NCBI GenBank assembly: GCA_963995505.1
Contig: OZ023186.1
Location: 2,852,001 to 2,916,000, forward strand
Source of the DNA: Hypericum androsaemum
Lineage: Eukaryota; Streptophyta; Magnoliopsida; Malpighiales; Hypericaceae
DNA: 64,000 bases
Reading direction: 5' to 3'
In this document: positions 46,017-55,787 of the stretch, piece by piece
Numbering within the stretch: position 1 is the first letter of the stretch
How the letters are laid out: every line of letters starts with the position of its first letter
The notes under the pieces: model-generated
What the model saw: only the letters and a program-made list of their open reading frames with translations
Database searches by the model: none
Told to the model about the DNA's origin: nothing
Program-made: the position numbers and the translations under genes

Positions 46017-46493
46017 TTAGCCGGAGATGTCGATGGCCTTGACCTCAGGCTTCTTTTCTTCCTCCTTGGGGACGGTCACAGTGAGCACGCCATTCTCCAT
46101 GGCGGCCTTGACCTGATCCATCTTGACGTTCTCAGGCAGCCTGAACCTCCTCAGGAACTTCCCGCTGCTCCGCTCGACGCGGTGCCACCTGTCGGTCTTC
46201 TCCTCCTGCTCTTTGCTCCTCTCCCCGCTTATCTGCAGGATCCCGCCTTCCTCCACCTCCACCTTCACCTCCTCCTTCTTCATCCCTGGGAGGTCCGCCT
46301 TAAACACGTGGGCTTCCGGGGTCTCCCTCCAGTCGATCCTCGTGTTCGCGAAGGCCGAGGTCTCCCGGGCAGAGGCGGGGACGTTGGCGACCGTGGAGTT
46401 TAGGAAGCCATCGAAAGGGTCCCACAGGTCGAGGGAGAACGGATCGAACACGTTGGTCCGGCGGCCACCGAAGAAGCTAGGGATCAGCGACAT
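46017..46493 (-). CDS. Class I cytosolic small heat-shock protein (sHSP1)
   Basis: The 158-residue protein starts [20 protein letters not shown], the class I signature. The alpha-crystallin domain (about 50-142) holds [20 protein letters not shown], the consensus II start, and [11 protein letters not shown], consensus I. The tail KAIDISG supplies the I-x-I motif for oligomer assembly. These ATP-independent chaperones form dodecamers and hold heat-denatured proteins in the cytosol. It has no intron, as is normal for the class. It differs from sHSP2 at four residues plus one Lys, so the two are recent duplicates or have been homogenised. A TATA box at 46595 and an HSE-like pair at 46662 lie upstream. 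Confidence 0.93.
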   Translation of the reverse strand: MSLIPSFFGGRRTNVFDPFSLDLWDPFDGFLNSTVANVPASARETSAFANTRIDWRETPEAHVFKADLPGMKKEEVKVEVEEGGILQISGERSKEQEEKTDRWHRVERSSGKFLRRFRLPENVKMDQVKAAMENGVLTVTVPKEEEKKPEVKAIDISG

Positions 46494-46594
46494 TGTTGTG
46501 TGGTAATTAAGAGCTTTTGAACTTGCTTTGTAATGTAGGATGTCTTGTCAACTTTTGTCTTCTGATGGATGATGATAACGTGGGTTGGGATTGG

Positions 46595-46602
46595 TATTTA
46601 TA
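46595..46602 (-). promoter_or_regulatory. TATA box of sHSP1
   Basis: TATAAATA on the minus strand, in CTCTATAAATACC, about 100 bp before the ATG. The same context occurs at sHSP2, sHSP3 and the promoter at the right edge. Confidence 0.75.
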
Positions 46603-46661
46603 GAGGAGAAGAGGATGGGCTTTGACGTTACTATCCAGAAATATGGAGATCGGACAAGAGG

Positions 46662-46676
46662 CTTCTGGTAGTTTCT
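46662..46676 (-). promoter_or_regulatory. Heat-shock element-like site of sHSP1
   Basis: On the minus strand AGAAACTACCAGAAG has two GAA cores ten bases apart (a step-type HSE), within CCAGAAGCCTCT. It lies about 60 bp upstream of the TATA box. A similar site is present at sHSP2. Confidence 0.55.
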
Positions 46677-46689
46677 GGTCCTCTTCCAT

Positions 46690-47851
46690 AGCTAAGTTGG
46701 AAAAATGTCATAATGCTATATGGGCTCCGAGGTTCAAGTAGGTTCTCGTACACATCATTATCCAGGATCTATTTACTATTTATTCTTAAACAGTAACAAT
46801 GCTCTCCAATTCTTATATTTTTAAGTACTCAAATTTAAGTTAGAATAATATACGCTGATGATTAGCATTCGAAATGTGAGTATTCATGTTCCGCTATATG
46901 ATGTCGTATTATTCAAATATAATATAAACATAACGAGATTTTCAAATTTGTCAATTGTGTTGATATCACATCATAATAGACAATTTATTTTGATATTATT
47001 TCAAATATATCGAAATACTTTAAAATTATTTATCTGCCAATGCCGAACAACTCACAACAACATAACTAGTCTTTTGTTGGATGCATGAAGAGGTCTTTTA
47101 ATTAATTTCTTTGCATAACATTTCACATAATTTGAATGTTGCAATTTTTATATATATGCAAGTGGACAAATTTAACCAATTCTATACAGAATTGATCAAA
47201 AGTGTCCATCCTGAACCTCGACCCCATGACTGATTGATGAGACCCTGATACGTGGATATCTTCGTATTATATCATAGTCTCACCAAAATTCTACTGTGAT
47301 AAAATCGAGTGAAAAAAATCACGCTAAACAAAGATTTCACATAACTAAATGCACTCTCTAGACTTTTGTCACTTCAATTGAGAAAGAAGAGGAAAAACTA
47401 AATCTAATAATAAAATATGCAGATTTTTTTGAATTTAGTAAATAAATTTTCGTCACTTTTCTATGATAAAAGTCAATTAAGAAGTTAATTTTAAACTTCA
47501 GATCAACAGTGGAATTTTTTTTATAATCTGGAGTTAAGAGTTGAACATCATTGAATTTTCAATTAAGAGTTGTTCAGAACTATCGAAAGGATTCAACCAC
47601 AGCTCTACTACTAACTATTACCTAAACACACCCTAGACAACTTTAGTACTAATGATTAGTCAAACACATCCTAGGACGTGGTGATCACAACACCACCCCT
47701 TCCAAATTCAAACACCAGAGCAAGATGGACAGTTTGACCAAGCAAGAACAATTAGAAAAGTTAAGCAGCAGCAGCCGAGGACTATCAATCCCCATACGAC
47801 CAACTATTCTGCAGCATCATGTCCTGTGGAATTTCACATACTTTCATCGAA
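46690..47851. other. Spacer between sHSP1 and F-box1
   Basis: AT-rich promoter-side and 3'-side DNA. No gene is recognised. The plus frame at 47725-48189 overlaps the F-box gene antisense and is a shadow. Confidence 0.5.
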
Positions 47852-48997
47852 CTAACCAACTGAAACAATACTATCAACCAATAAGGTTGCGAAATGCCCA
47901 CACCAGAATTTATCCGTCCCCACATAACGTCTGTAGTTGGCTAACATCTCCCTCTTCTCAAACTCCAACCACTCAAAATCTCTCCAGTAGCGAGGCAACA
48001 AAACCTCTTTCAAGTTCTCAGAATATTCCAATGTGCGAGAATGAGGATCAGATGGCGCAGGCAAACGAAGCCGAACCAACTTGGTCCATGACTCCTCCTC
48101 ACCACCGTAATCCTTTATTGTCCACACCTCACTCTCACGGGTATCATAAATTGGTAATACCACAGAGAGTTGACCCCCAAAGACTTTAACAAGCATAGTG
48201 GTTTCAGGGTCTTTTACAGCACTAGGAAGCCCTGCGAGCTGACGAAACTGCTCCGTATGCAAATCAAAAGCCACGATAACAATCGCCTCGGGTGGGAGAT
48301 CCATCTTGCCAAACATAAAGTGAAGTGCATTGTGGGCAACGACACATTTCCATTCATATTGATGGAGCATAAATGAGTGAGGTAGACTTCCAATATGCCT
48401 CCAGACATCACATCTGAAGCTGTAGACCCAAACTTCGTGACCAATTGGTTCTACCCCTGGTTTTCTAGAACGTCGAAAAAATTGGACTATCCAAACCAAC
48501 TTGTAATCGTCGGACAGAGGATCATATCCCAACCCGTAACTATACGCGTATTTACCATCCTCAGGGCAGGGGCCAGGCAGAATGCGCTTCTTCCCAGTAT
48601 TCGGGTTCCATATAACGAAACTCTTGCACAAGAAGTCTGAGAGGACAACTAGGCCATTGCAGGAACAACATAACCGAAGGTCAGGGAAGTCGATCGCGAG
48701 GGTTAGGAACTTTTCCTCCCGTGGAGAATTGAGGAGGTCCTCACATAGTTGGTATTGGAGTTTGGTACGAAAGACGAGTGCTCGGGTGGAGTCGCTTTCG
48801 AGTGAGTGGCGGAGGTGGAGTTTGACGAAATTGGGGTCGTCAATCTCAGAGCAGAACCGCTTGGACAGAGACTTGAATCGGAGCACGCTCTTGGACGGCA
48901 GCCGGGCCAGAACCTCAATGACCAACTCCGGAAACAGTGGCGTCATAGTCTTGCCAAGAGATAGACGTTTACGTTTAGGCTCCAAAAGATCACTCAT
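47852..48997 (-). CDS. F-box protein with FBA_1 (CPR1/CPR30-like) domain (F-box1)
   Basis: The 381-residue protein begins at the ATG of MSDLLEPKRK, which is conserved in F-box2. An in-frame GTG two codons upstream was not used. The F-box spans about residues 18-62 (LFPELVIEVLARLPSKSVLR). Next come LRLCCSCNGLVVLSD (about 108-123), WNPNTGKKRILPGP and YGLGYDPLSDDYKLV, the usual start of the F-box-associated (FBA_1) interaction domain, which continues with HEVWVYSFRCDVWRHIG. Such proteins are substrate receptors of SCF E3 ubiquitin ligases, and the FBA domain selects targets. Some members, such as CPR1, control immune receptor levels. The target here is unknown. The end is about 40 residues longer than F-box2. 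Confidence 0.88.
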   Translation of the reverse strand: MSDLLEPKRKRLSLGKTMTPLFPELVIEVLARLPSKSVLRFKSLSKRFCSEIDDPNFVKLHLRHSLESDSTRALVFRTKLQYQLCEDLLNSPREEKFLTLAIDFPDLRLCCSCNGLVVLSDFLCKSFVIWNPNTGKKRILPGPCPEDGKYAYSYGLGYDPLSDDYKLVWIVQFFRRSRKPGVEPIGHEVWVYSFRCDVWRHIGSLPHSFMLHQYEWKCVVAHNALHFMFGKMDLPPEAIVIVAFDLHTEQFRQLAGLPSAVKDPETTMLVKVFGGQLSVVLPIYDTRESEVWTIKDYGGEEESWTKLVRLRLPAPSDPHSRTLEYSENLKEVLLPRYWRDFEWLEFEKREMLANYRRYVGTDKFWCGHFATLLVDSIVSVG

Positions 48998-50116
48998 CTC
49001 CACCCCAAAACTTCAACAGCGGAAGCCTTCACATGGAGCAGCAGAGAAAAGCCAATTAGTAAAACCCTAGCCCTAGGGACCACATTGTCACAAATTTCTT
49101 TAGCCACATTTTGACTACATCTACAAAAACCCTAGCCAGAAATTACCATAAAGAAGTAACCTACCTGGAGGGGAGAGGGAGAGGGAGAGGGAGAGGGAGA
49201 GGGAGTACCTGGGGATTGTCGTTAGTGAAATGACCAAACCACCGGCAGCTATTGGAGAACGAAGCGTCGAAGCCAATTTAGGGGATTTTCGCGGAGATAG
49301 AAAAATTTGTTTACCGTTCCCATAGCTGTGTTTTGTCTTTTCTGCGCTCCACTTCTCTTTTTCTTTTTTCAAAAAGATCTACGTTCCATTTTGTATCTTT
49401 TATGATTTTTAAAAGTGTCAATAATTTTCTAACTCTTAACAAATATTTAACAATTTTATTGTTCTTTGTAATTAGAATTCCAAAGTCTTTTGCTAAATTA
49501 GATCAAATTCTATCACCATATATACCACAATTTTTTACGGTCATGAATACGGTCTAACTTTAATGAATTATAATTTTAAAACCATTTTATTTTATAATTC
49601 AGAAATTTTGGTTAATTGATAAATTACCTATTTGTTAATTTCAAGTGGATTGGAGTTGTTCCGTTGATATAAAATTAAGTACTAGCGATCTTTTTTTTAA
49701 TAAATGCAATCTACTTACCAAATTATATTTGACCCAACGATACTATGTATATAAGATTTGATGAAGGTCCTGCGTTAAAATCCATGCAAATATACTTGGT
49801 GCAAAATTTGACTTTTAAAATAAATGCAATCTACTTATTAAAAAAATATAATATTAGTGTCCAAGAGTTTTCTATATAATAGAAAGAATTGGAGACGTAA
49901 TCCACTTAGTTCTGATTGTTTAATATAAATTGGAACAACATTACATTTATATTAAAATTTTCACATCCGATACAAGTGTTATAATATAGTAATTTATCTT
50001 TAAAAAAAATCTTAAACTCAGTAAAATTTTCATTGTCACTAAACCATTCTTATATAATATGAGATTTTTCGCGTCCGATACAAGAAACTCGGTCTTGTAT
50101 CCGTGCGGTGGTTTTC
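48998..50116. other. F-box1 upstream region
   Basis: Leader and promoter-side DNA of F-box1. A (GGGAGA)n run lies at 49168-49205. The part 49320-49950 is the first of three copies of a shared flank (see 53890-54320 and 63196-63600). Beyond 49990 the sequence is AT-rich and unrecognised; a short hairpin GATACAAG...CTTGTATC lies at about 50079-50102. Confidence 0.5.
49168..49205. repeat. (GGGAGA)n microsatellite
   Basis: About six GGGAGA units in the F-box1 leader region. The matching place in F-box2 has a GA run instead. Confidence 0.85.
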
Positions 50117-50525
50117 TGACGTAGGCACGGTTAAATCATGTTTATCTAGTTGGACTTTTATTATTTATATTTTAGTTTATTAATCCTACTAGGTTTATTA
50201 TTTCTATTCTTATTAGGTTTATTATTTTTGTTTCTCTATAAATACCATGATCATGTATGGTATTAGATATGTTAGATTTGATCATTGATATTTCATAACC
50301 CCGAGGATTTTATTGAGAGAGTTTCTCTTTCGTTGCGGCCGAGCCGTGTGTTTCTAATCCCCTTTTCTTTATTCGAGCAGTGACACGCTCAAACTGTCCT
50401 TTGAGACTACCCTAGAGAGTTAGGTGTTGCATTGTGCCTTTCTGATCTAGTTCTATCTAGGCAATTTTCACATCGAAATTGTCATATCCCGTTATTTTAA
50501 TTTTCGCTTCCGCTTTGCTAAATCA
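50117..50525 (+). mobile_element. Probable solo LTR (409 bp)
   Basis: It starts TGACGTAGGCACGG, ends GCTAAATCA and is flanked by TTTTC on each side (50112-50116 and 50526-50530). CTCTATAAATACCATG at about 50234 is promoter-like. Because TTTTC is a simple sequence, the target duplication could be a coincidence. It sits exactly at the junction between duplication units 1 and 2. Confidence 0.5.
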
Positions 50526-51003
50526 TTTTCTTCGGGGGAAATTGTCACTTGGGTCGCTAGGAATCTCACATTGTGGGGGATTGGATACAATAGGATAAGA
50601 TATAGACGATAATTGAGATCAAACACCTCCAATGTTTGTTTCCTTGGTCCACCGGTGCTTCTTCTTGCTTGATGTTTCCTCTGTTCTCTCTCTTACAAAT
50701 GCTATCAGTTCTTGCTTGAGATTGAGATTCGTTTCTGATAATGATGATTGTAGTTTTAGCATGCGTATTAGTTCTACGAGGTAGAATGTTATAAAAGTCT
50801 GTCAAAATAGAATCGAATTATGGGAGATGCTATTTATGAAAATACGAGTTTGCTAACTGCTTAACTTGGTTCAAGTAATACAGAGTGGGTGAAAATTGAG
50901 CAGAATCTTATAATATTCTACATATTAGAAAAAACCGGTCAAGACGTTGACCATTTATTCAACATGGAAGAGAAAGAAACAGACACATCGTTGACTAATC
51001 AAC

Positions 51004-51483
51004 CTAACCGGAGATGTCAATGGCCTTGACCTCAGGTTTCTTCTTCTGTTCCTCCTTGGGGACGGTCACAGTGAGCACGCCATTCTCCATGGCGGCCTTG
51101 ACCTGATCCATCTTGGCGTTCTCCGGAAGCCTGAACCTCCTCAGGAACTTCCCGCTGCTCCTCTCGACACGGTGCCACTTGTCATTCTTCTCTTCCTGCT
51201 CCTTGCTCCTCTCCCCGCTTATCTGCAGGATCCCGCCCTCCTCCACCTCCACTTTCACCTCCTCCTTCTTCATCCCTGGGAGGTCCGCCTTGAACACGTG
51301 GGCTTCCGGGGTCTCCCTCCAGTCGATCCTCGTGTTCGCGAAGGCCGAGGTCTCCCGGGCAGAGGCGGGGACGTTGGCGACCGTGGAGTTTAGGAAGCCA
51401 TCGAAAGGGTCCCACAGGTCGAGGGAGAACGGATCGAACACGTTGGTCCTTCGACCACCGAAGAAGCTAGGAATCAGCGACAT
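51004..51483 (-). CDS. Class I cytosolic small heat-shock protein (sHSP2)
   Basis: The protein has 159 residues from the ATG at 51483 ([12 protein letters not shown]). An in-frame upstream extension to 51546 is untranslated leader. Domains are as in sHSP1: an N-terminal arm with [14 protein letters not shown], an alpha-crystallin domain (about 50-143) and the C-terminal KAIDISG. Differences from sHSP1 are Asn for Thr and Lys for Arg before WHRVE, Ala for Val in PEN(A/V)KMDQ, and QKKK for EKK near the end. It is near the usual 17-18 kDa of the class. Promoter elements are shared with sHSP1. Confidence 0.93.
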   Translation of the reverse strand: MSLIPSFFGGRRTNVFDPFSLDLWDPFDGFLNSTVANVPASARETSAFANTRIDWRETPEAHVFKADLPGMKKEEVKVEVEEGGILQISGERSKEQEEKNDKWHRVERSSGKFLRRFRLPENAKMDQVKAAMENGVLTVTVPKEEQKKKPEVKAIDISG

Positions 51484-51586
51484 TTTTTGTTGTGTATTAC
51501 TGATCTTGAAGAGCTTTCGAACTTGCTTTGTCGGATTTCTTGTCAACTTTCTTTCTGATTGATGATAACGTGGGCTTTAGGCTCAG

Positions 51587-51594
51587 TATTTATA
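51587..51594 (-). promoter_or_regulatory. TATA box of sHSP2
   Basis: TATAAATA on the minus strand within CTCTATAAATACTG, about 104 bp before the ATG. Confidence 0.75.
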
Positions 51595-51656
51595 GAGGAG
51601 AAGAGGATGATGAGCTTTGACGTTACTATCCAAATATATGGAGATCGGACAAGAGG

Positions 51657-51671
51657 CTTCTGGATGTTTCT
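51657..51671 (-). promoter_or_regulatory. Heat-shock element-like site of sHSP2
   Basis: AGAAACATCCAGAAG on the minus strand, with GAA cores ten bases apart, about 63 bp upstream of the TATA box. Position and sequence parallel those of sHSP1. Confidence 0.55.
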
Positions 51672-52565
51672 GGTCCTCCTCCAAAGCTAAGTTGGAAAAA
51701 TGTCGTAATGCTATATGGGCTCGAAGGTTCAAGTAGGTTCTCGTTATGGACGTAAGATTTTCGAGTTTTCTATAAGCTTCTACCATCTTCGTCCCCGATC
51801 ACTCTTCCTCTACTGTTGGTTAAGTTATAACAAGTTAATTTTAAACTGATAATTAGCATCCGAAAGGTGAGCACATTCATATTCTGCTATATGATGTCGT
51901 AAACTATTTCCTACGACTATATCGAACGTATGACTTTTATTGTCTCGTCTATTATTTACATGATTTGAAGAGGATTAGTCTTCCCAATATATCCGTTCGA
52001 CTCCAATTTCTTGTTGATTAATAATGATAAATGTAAATTAAGGACTTAATTTCAAACTTGATGTCAACGTTGGACTTGGAAAAGACAATAATAGATCCTA
52101 CCCCGTAACATTAGCAGTGGAAACATCCACCAAAAAAGATTTAATAAGAGCTCTGGTACTAATGATTATCTAAACACATCCTAAACAACTGTAATACTAG
52201 TGATTAGCTACACATATAAACAGTTTTAGTACTAATGATTAGCTAACACAAACACGATAAAGAAGATCAACATTTAAATCGAGCAAGAACAATTAGAAAA
52301 GTTAAGCAGTAGCAGTAGCTCTCGTCCTCTAGTCAAAACAATAACTAGCAGAACCATCAAATTCCGTCTTCCAACTAAGCTGAGGACTATCATATCTCCC
52401 TTGGACAGACTAATGTGCAGCGTCCTTGTCTCTGTGGAATGCCACGTCCCTCTCATCTGCCTCACCAACAGAAACAATACTATCAACCAATAAGGTTGTG
52501 AAATGCCGACACCAGAATTTATTAATCCCCACAGTACTACTGCAAGCGTCATACATTGCTCTCTC
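51672..52565. other. Spacer between sHSP2 and F-box2
   Basis: AT-rich sequence. Positions 52270-52560 resemble the 3' end of the F-box1 coding region (GGTTGTGAAATGCC, CCACACCAGAATTTAT-like words), so F-box2 is shortened here relative to F-box1. Confidence 0.5.
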
Positions 52566-53597
52566 CTAAAAGTGAAACCACTCAAAATCTCTCCAGTAGC
52601 GAGGCAACAGAACCTCTTTCAAGCTCTCTGAATATTCCAACGTGCAAGCATGTGAACCAGACGGTCGAGGCAAACGAAGCCGAAGCAACTTGGTCCATGA
52701 CTCCCCCTCGCTACCGTAATCCTTTATTGTCCACACCTCAATCTCATCACTACTATCATTAATTGGTAACACAACGGAGAGTTGACCTCCCAAGACTTTA
52801 ACATCCACAAGGGTTCCATCATAGTCATTTGCAGCATCAGGTATTCTTGCGAGCTGACGAAACTGCTCTGTATGCAAATCGAAAGCCGCAATAAAACTTG
52901 CCTCGGGTGGGAGATTCATCTTGCCGAACACAAAGTGAAGAGCATTGTGCGCAACGACACATTGCCCTTCATATTCAGGGAGCACAAATGAGTGAGATAG
53001 GCTTCCAATATGCCTCCAGACATTACACTTGAAGCTGTAAACCCAAACTTCATGACCAATTGGCCCTAATCCAGGTCTTTGAGACTTTCGAAAAATTTGG
53101 ACTATCCAAACCAACTTGTAATCGTCAGATAGAGAATCATATCCTAGCCCGTAAGCATACGCGCACTCACCATCCTCAGCAGGGTCGGGGCCAGGGCCAG
53201 GGCCAGGCAGGATACGGTGCTTCCTAGTGTTCGGGTTCCATATAAAGAAAGTCCCGCAACAATAGTCGGAGAGGACAACTAGGCCGTTGCAGGAACAACA
53301 TAACCGGAGGTCAGGGGAGTCGATCGCGAGGGTTAGGAACTTGTTCTCGCTTGGAAAATTGATGAGGTTCTCACCTAGTTGGTATCGGAGTTTGCTTTTG
53401 AGCGAGTGGTGAAGATGCAGTTTGACGAACTTTGGATCGTCAATCTCAGAGCAGAACCACTTGGACACGGACTTGAATCGGAGAACACTCTTGGACGGCA
53501 ACCGGGCCAGAACCTCAGTAATCAACTCCGGTAACAGTGGCGTCATAGCCTTGGCAAGAGGTGGAGGTTTACATTTAGGTTCCAAAAGATGACTCAT
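52566..53597 (-). CDS. F-box protein with FBA_1 domain (F-box2)
   Basis: The 343-residue paralogue of F-box1 starts at ATG 53597 (MSHLLEPKCK). The open frame reaches further upstream only through a TTG. The F-box is at about residues 18-62 (LLPELITEVLARLPSKSVLR). FBA_1 blocks LRLCCSCNGLVVLSDY, WNPNTRKHRILPGP and LGYDSLSDDYKLVWIV follow. A GPGPGPDPAEDG insertion extends the loop after LPGP. It stops at DFEWFHF, where F-box1 continues for about 40 residues, so a premature stop or reframing has trimmed the C-terminus. The likely role is an SCF substrate receptor with unknown target. Confidence 0.87.
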   Translation of the reverse strand: MSHLLEPKCKPPPLAKAMTPLLPELITEVLARLPSKSVLRFKSVSKWFCSEIDDPKFVKLHLHHSLKSKLRYQLGENLINFPSENKFLTLAIDSPDLRLCCSCNGLVVLSDYCCGTFFIWNPNTRKHRILPGPGPGPDPAEDGECAYAYGLGYDSLSDDYKLVWIVQIFRKSQRPGLGPIGHEVWVYSFKCNVWRHIGSLSHSFVLPEYEGQCVVAHNALHFVFGKMNLPPEASFIAAFDLHTEQFRQLARIPDAANDYDGTLVDVKVLGGQLSVVLPINDSSDEIEVWTIKDYGSEGESWTKLLRLRLPRPSGSHACTLEYSESLKEVLLPRYWRDFEWFHF

Positions 53598-54597
53598 CGA
53601 GCAGGAAGCCTTCACGTAGAGCAGCAAACGAAGCTAATTAGTATAACTCTAGCCCTTGGGACCCCCCCATTGGCACAAATTTCTTTAGCGCCATTTGACT
53701 ACATCTACAGAAACCCTAGCCAGAAACTAACCATGAACTGGAGAGAGAGAGAGAGGGGGAAGAGAGAGCGTACTTGTCGTTGGTGAAATGACCAATCCAC
53801 CGGAGCCATTGGAGTCGAAGCCGATGCAAATGAACCCTAGAGAATTTGGGGGTTTTTTCGCGGAGAGAGAAATTTGTTTTGGTGGGAATATAGAGTTTTC
53901 TCTATAGCTGTGTTTTCTCTGTTCTGCCCCCTCGTCTTTTTTTCCTTTGTCCACAGATCTACTTTTCATTTTTTATTTAACATTTTTGTATTTTTAACAA
54001 CTTCAACTAATTTTTTTTGACTAAATAAAGTTATCACTAATTAATCGAAGTAATTGTTGATTTAATTTTTTATAATCATGAATACAGTTAAATATTAATG
54101 CATTTATAACTTTAGAATCGTTAAATTTTATTAATTCGGAAAATTTAGTTTATTGATAAATTAACTATTTGTTAATTTCTTTTGCGGTGAACTATTTGTT
54201 AATTTCAAGTATATTGGAGTTCTTCGGTCGTATAAAATTACTGTCCTCCATTGTCTGTGCAAGAGTTTTCCATTACCAATTGATAGAATTGGAGACGTAA
54301 TCTACTTAGATCTGATTTTTTGCCTAAAAATAACAACATTTTCTCTGTTTATATCATATGCTAAATTTTTCATCAGTTGAAATTTTCATATCAATTTAAA
54401 ATCTCAAAATAATAAATAATCTGCTCTTATAATAAATTAAAATCGTATCCCCATTCTAGCACCATCTAGACACCCTCGAATCCCCCACATTAAAAGAAAG
54501 AGGTGAAGCGTTAACCGGCTATAGACTAGAATTGTCCGGGCTCAACCAGAAGTCTCTCGCCCTTCCTCCATCATTTGAGAAACCTCCTGCTTGCTAC
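53598..54597. other. Divergent intergenic region between F-box2 and sHSP3
   Basis: This shared upstream region separates the divergently transcribed F-box2 (minus) and sHSP3 (plus) genes. It contains a GA run (about 53741-53770) and the second copy of the conserved F-box flank (about 53890-54320). CCAGAAGTCTCTCG at 54547-54560 is HSE-like and precedes the sHSP3 TATA box. Confidence 0.5.
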
Positions 54598-54605
54598 TAT
54601 AAATA
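54598..54605 (+). promoter_or_regulatory. TATA box of sHSP3
   Basis: TATAAATA in CTACTATAAATAGAGACCC, 116 bp before the ATG. The same 18-base context occurs at 63875. Confidence 0.75.
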
Positions 54606-54720
54606 GAGACCCTAACCCACGTTTCCCATCATCAACCACAAGAATTTCAACACAAGCCTTATAGCCATTAACAATCACTCCAAAGCAAAATCCATATCTC
54701 ATTTCCAAGTTCCAACAACA

Positions 54721-55191
54721 ATGTCGTTGGTTCCCAGCTTCTTCGGTGGCCGAAGGACCAACGTGTTTGATCCGTTCTCTCTCGACCTGTGGGACCCTTT
54801 TGATGGCTTCCTCAACAACACGGTCCCCGACTCGGCCCGGGAGACCTCGGCCTTTGCGAATGCGAGGGTTGACTGGAAGGAGACCCCGAAGGCCCACGTG
54901 TTCAAGGCGGACCTCCCGGGGCTGAAGAAGGAGGAGGTGAAGGTGGAAGTGGAGGAGGGCGGGATACTGCAGATAAGCGGGGAGAGGAGCAAGGAGCAGG
55001 AGGAGAAGAACGACAGGTGGCACCGCGTCGAGCGGAGCAGCGGCAAGTTCCTGAGGAGGTTCAGGCTTCCGGGGAACGCCAAGGTGGATCAGGTCACGGC
55101 CGCCATGGAGAATGGCGTGCTCACTGTGACCGTGCCCAAGGAGGAAGAGAAGAAGAAGCCTGGGGTCAAGGCCATTGACATCTCTGGCTAA
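54721..55191 (+). CDS. Class I cytosolic small heat-shock protein (sHSP3)
   Basis: The protein has 156 residues ([20 protein letters not shown]). Compared with sHSP1 and sHSP2 it lacks three residues of the N-terminal arm ([10 protein letters not shown] for [13 protein letters not shown]) and has [20 protein letters not shown] in the alpha-crystallin domain. The C-terminal I-x-I (KAIDISG) is kept. It is the only sHSP in the cluster fully seen on the plus strand. Its 3' flank was hit by the second gag-protease element about 285 bp downstream of the stop. Intronless, usual length. Confidence 0.93.
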   Translation: MSLVPSFFGGRRTNVFDPFSLDLWDPFDGFLNNTVPDSARETSAFANARVDWKETPKAHVFKADLPGLKKEEVKVEVEEGGILQISGERSKEQEEKNDRWHRVERSSGKFLRRFRLPGNAKVDQVTAAMENGVLTVTVPKEEEKKKPGVKAIDISG

Positions 55192-55476
55192 TTGAGCTCA
55201 TCATCATCATCGTCAACATTTGCATCAGGCACTTCATTGACCACCCATGTTTGAATAAGAAGTACTTTCTTTTAATTTCAGTTTCTGTGATTGTCAGATT
55301 TGAGATATGTTCGATGCGAGTTTCATCTTCGAGCATGTGATCAGTATCTGAGTATCTGTGTATGTAATAATGAAGTTTCTGTTTAATTAAGAGCTTGTCT
55401 TACTTCTGAAAACAAAATGCATCATGTGTCCTGTCAAAGTTGAATTCATGAGTCAACTGCAATTCTTTGTCTTCAA
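55192..55476 (+). other. sHSP3 3' untranslated region and flank
   Basis: A short (ATC)n run follows the stop. AT-rich flanking DNA then continues to the target duplication TTCAA of the next element. No gene is seen. Confidence 0.5.
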
Positions 55477-55761
55477 TGTTGGAGTTGGCGATAATTTCGC
55501 CCGATTTGCTTGTGATCTAGACTCCTAATTTGACTCTTGTTTCAGATTTCTGATTCGATCTAGATAGATTTTTTGTATACCAAGAGTCCGTCTATTATAT
55601 AAGGACGTGTTATTCTAGAGTTATGCATTGTTTTGTGATTTGGATCCATCAATAAAAGTTCTCCTTTCTCCCCATGGATGTACGCACTATGCCGAATCAC
55701 GTAATCCCTTGTGTCCGTGTTCTTTGCGCGTTTTGTTCTCGAAGTTATTAAATTCCTAACA
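55477..55761 (+). repeat. 5' LTR of gag-protease element copy 2
   Basis: 285 bp. It shares the block GGATCCATCAATAAAA and neighbouring sequence with the LTRs of copy 1. Confidence 0.82.
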
Positions 55762-55787
55762 AGTGGTAGCAGAGCTAAGGTTGGAAG

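Larger units (their letters stand above)
44940..49990. repeat. Segmental duplication unit 1 (sHSP1 + F-box1)
   Basis: The segment contains a class I sHSP and an F-box/FBA gene, both minus, with flanks that recur in the same order at 50526-54330. The matches include the sHSP 3' flank (GATATAGACGATAATTGAGA), the genes themselves, and the F-box 5' flank (CATAGCTGTGTTTT...AGAATTGGAGACGTAATC). Spacers are more diverged than the sHSP coding regions. Confidence 0.8.
50526..54330. repeat. Segmental duplication unit 2 (sHSP2 + F-box2)
   Basis: This is a direct copy of unit 1, with the same gene order and orientation and matching 3' and 5' flanks. After the F-box2 upstream flank the sequence continues into the sHSP3 promoter. 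The same join (F-box flank to sHSP promoter) is found again at 63196-64000. Confidence 0.8.

Noticed and set aside
46123..46506. Antisense frame conserved in all sHSP copies
   Set aside because: It is conserved only because the sHSP coding strand is conserved. Composition is that of a GC-rich shadow frame.
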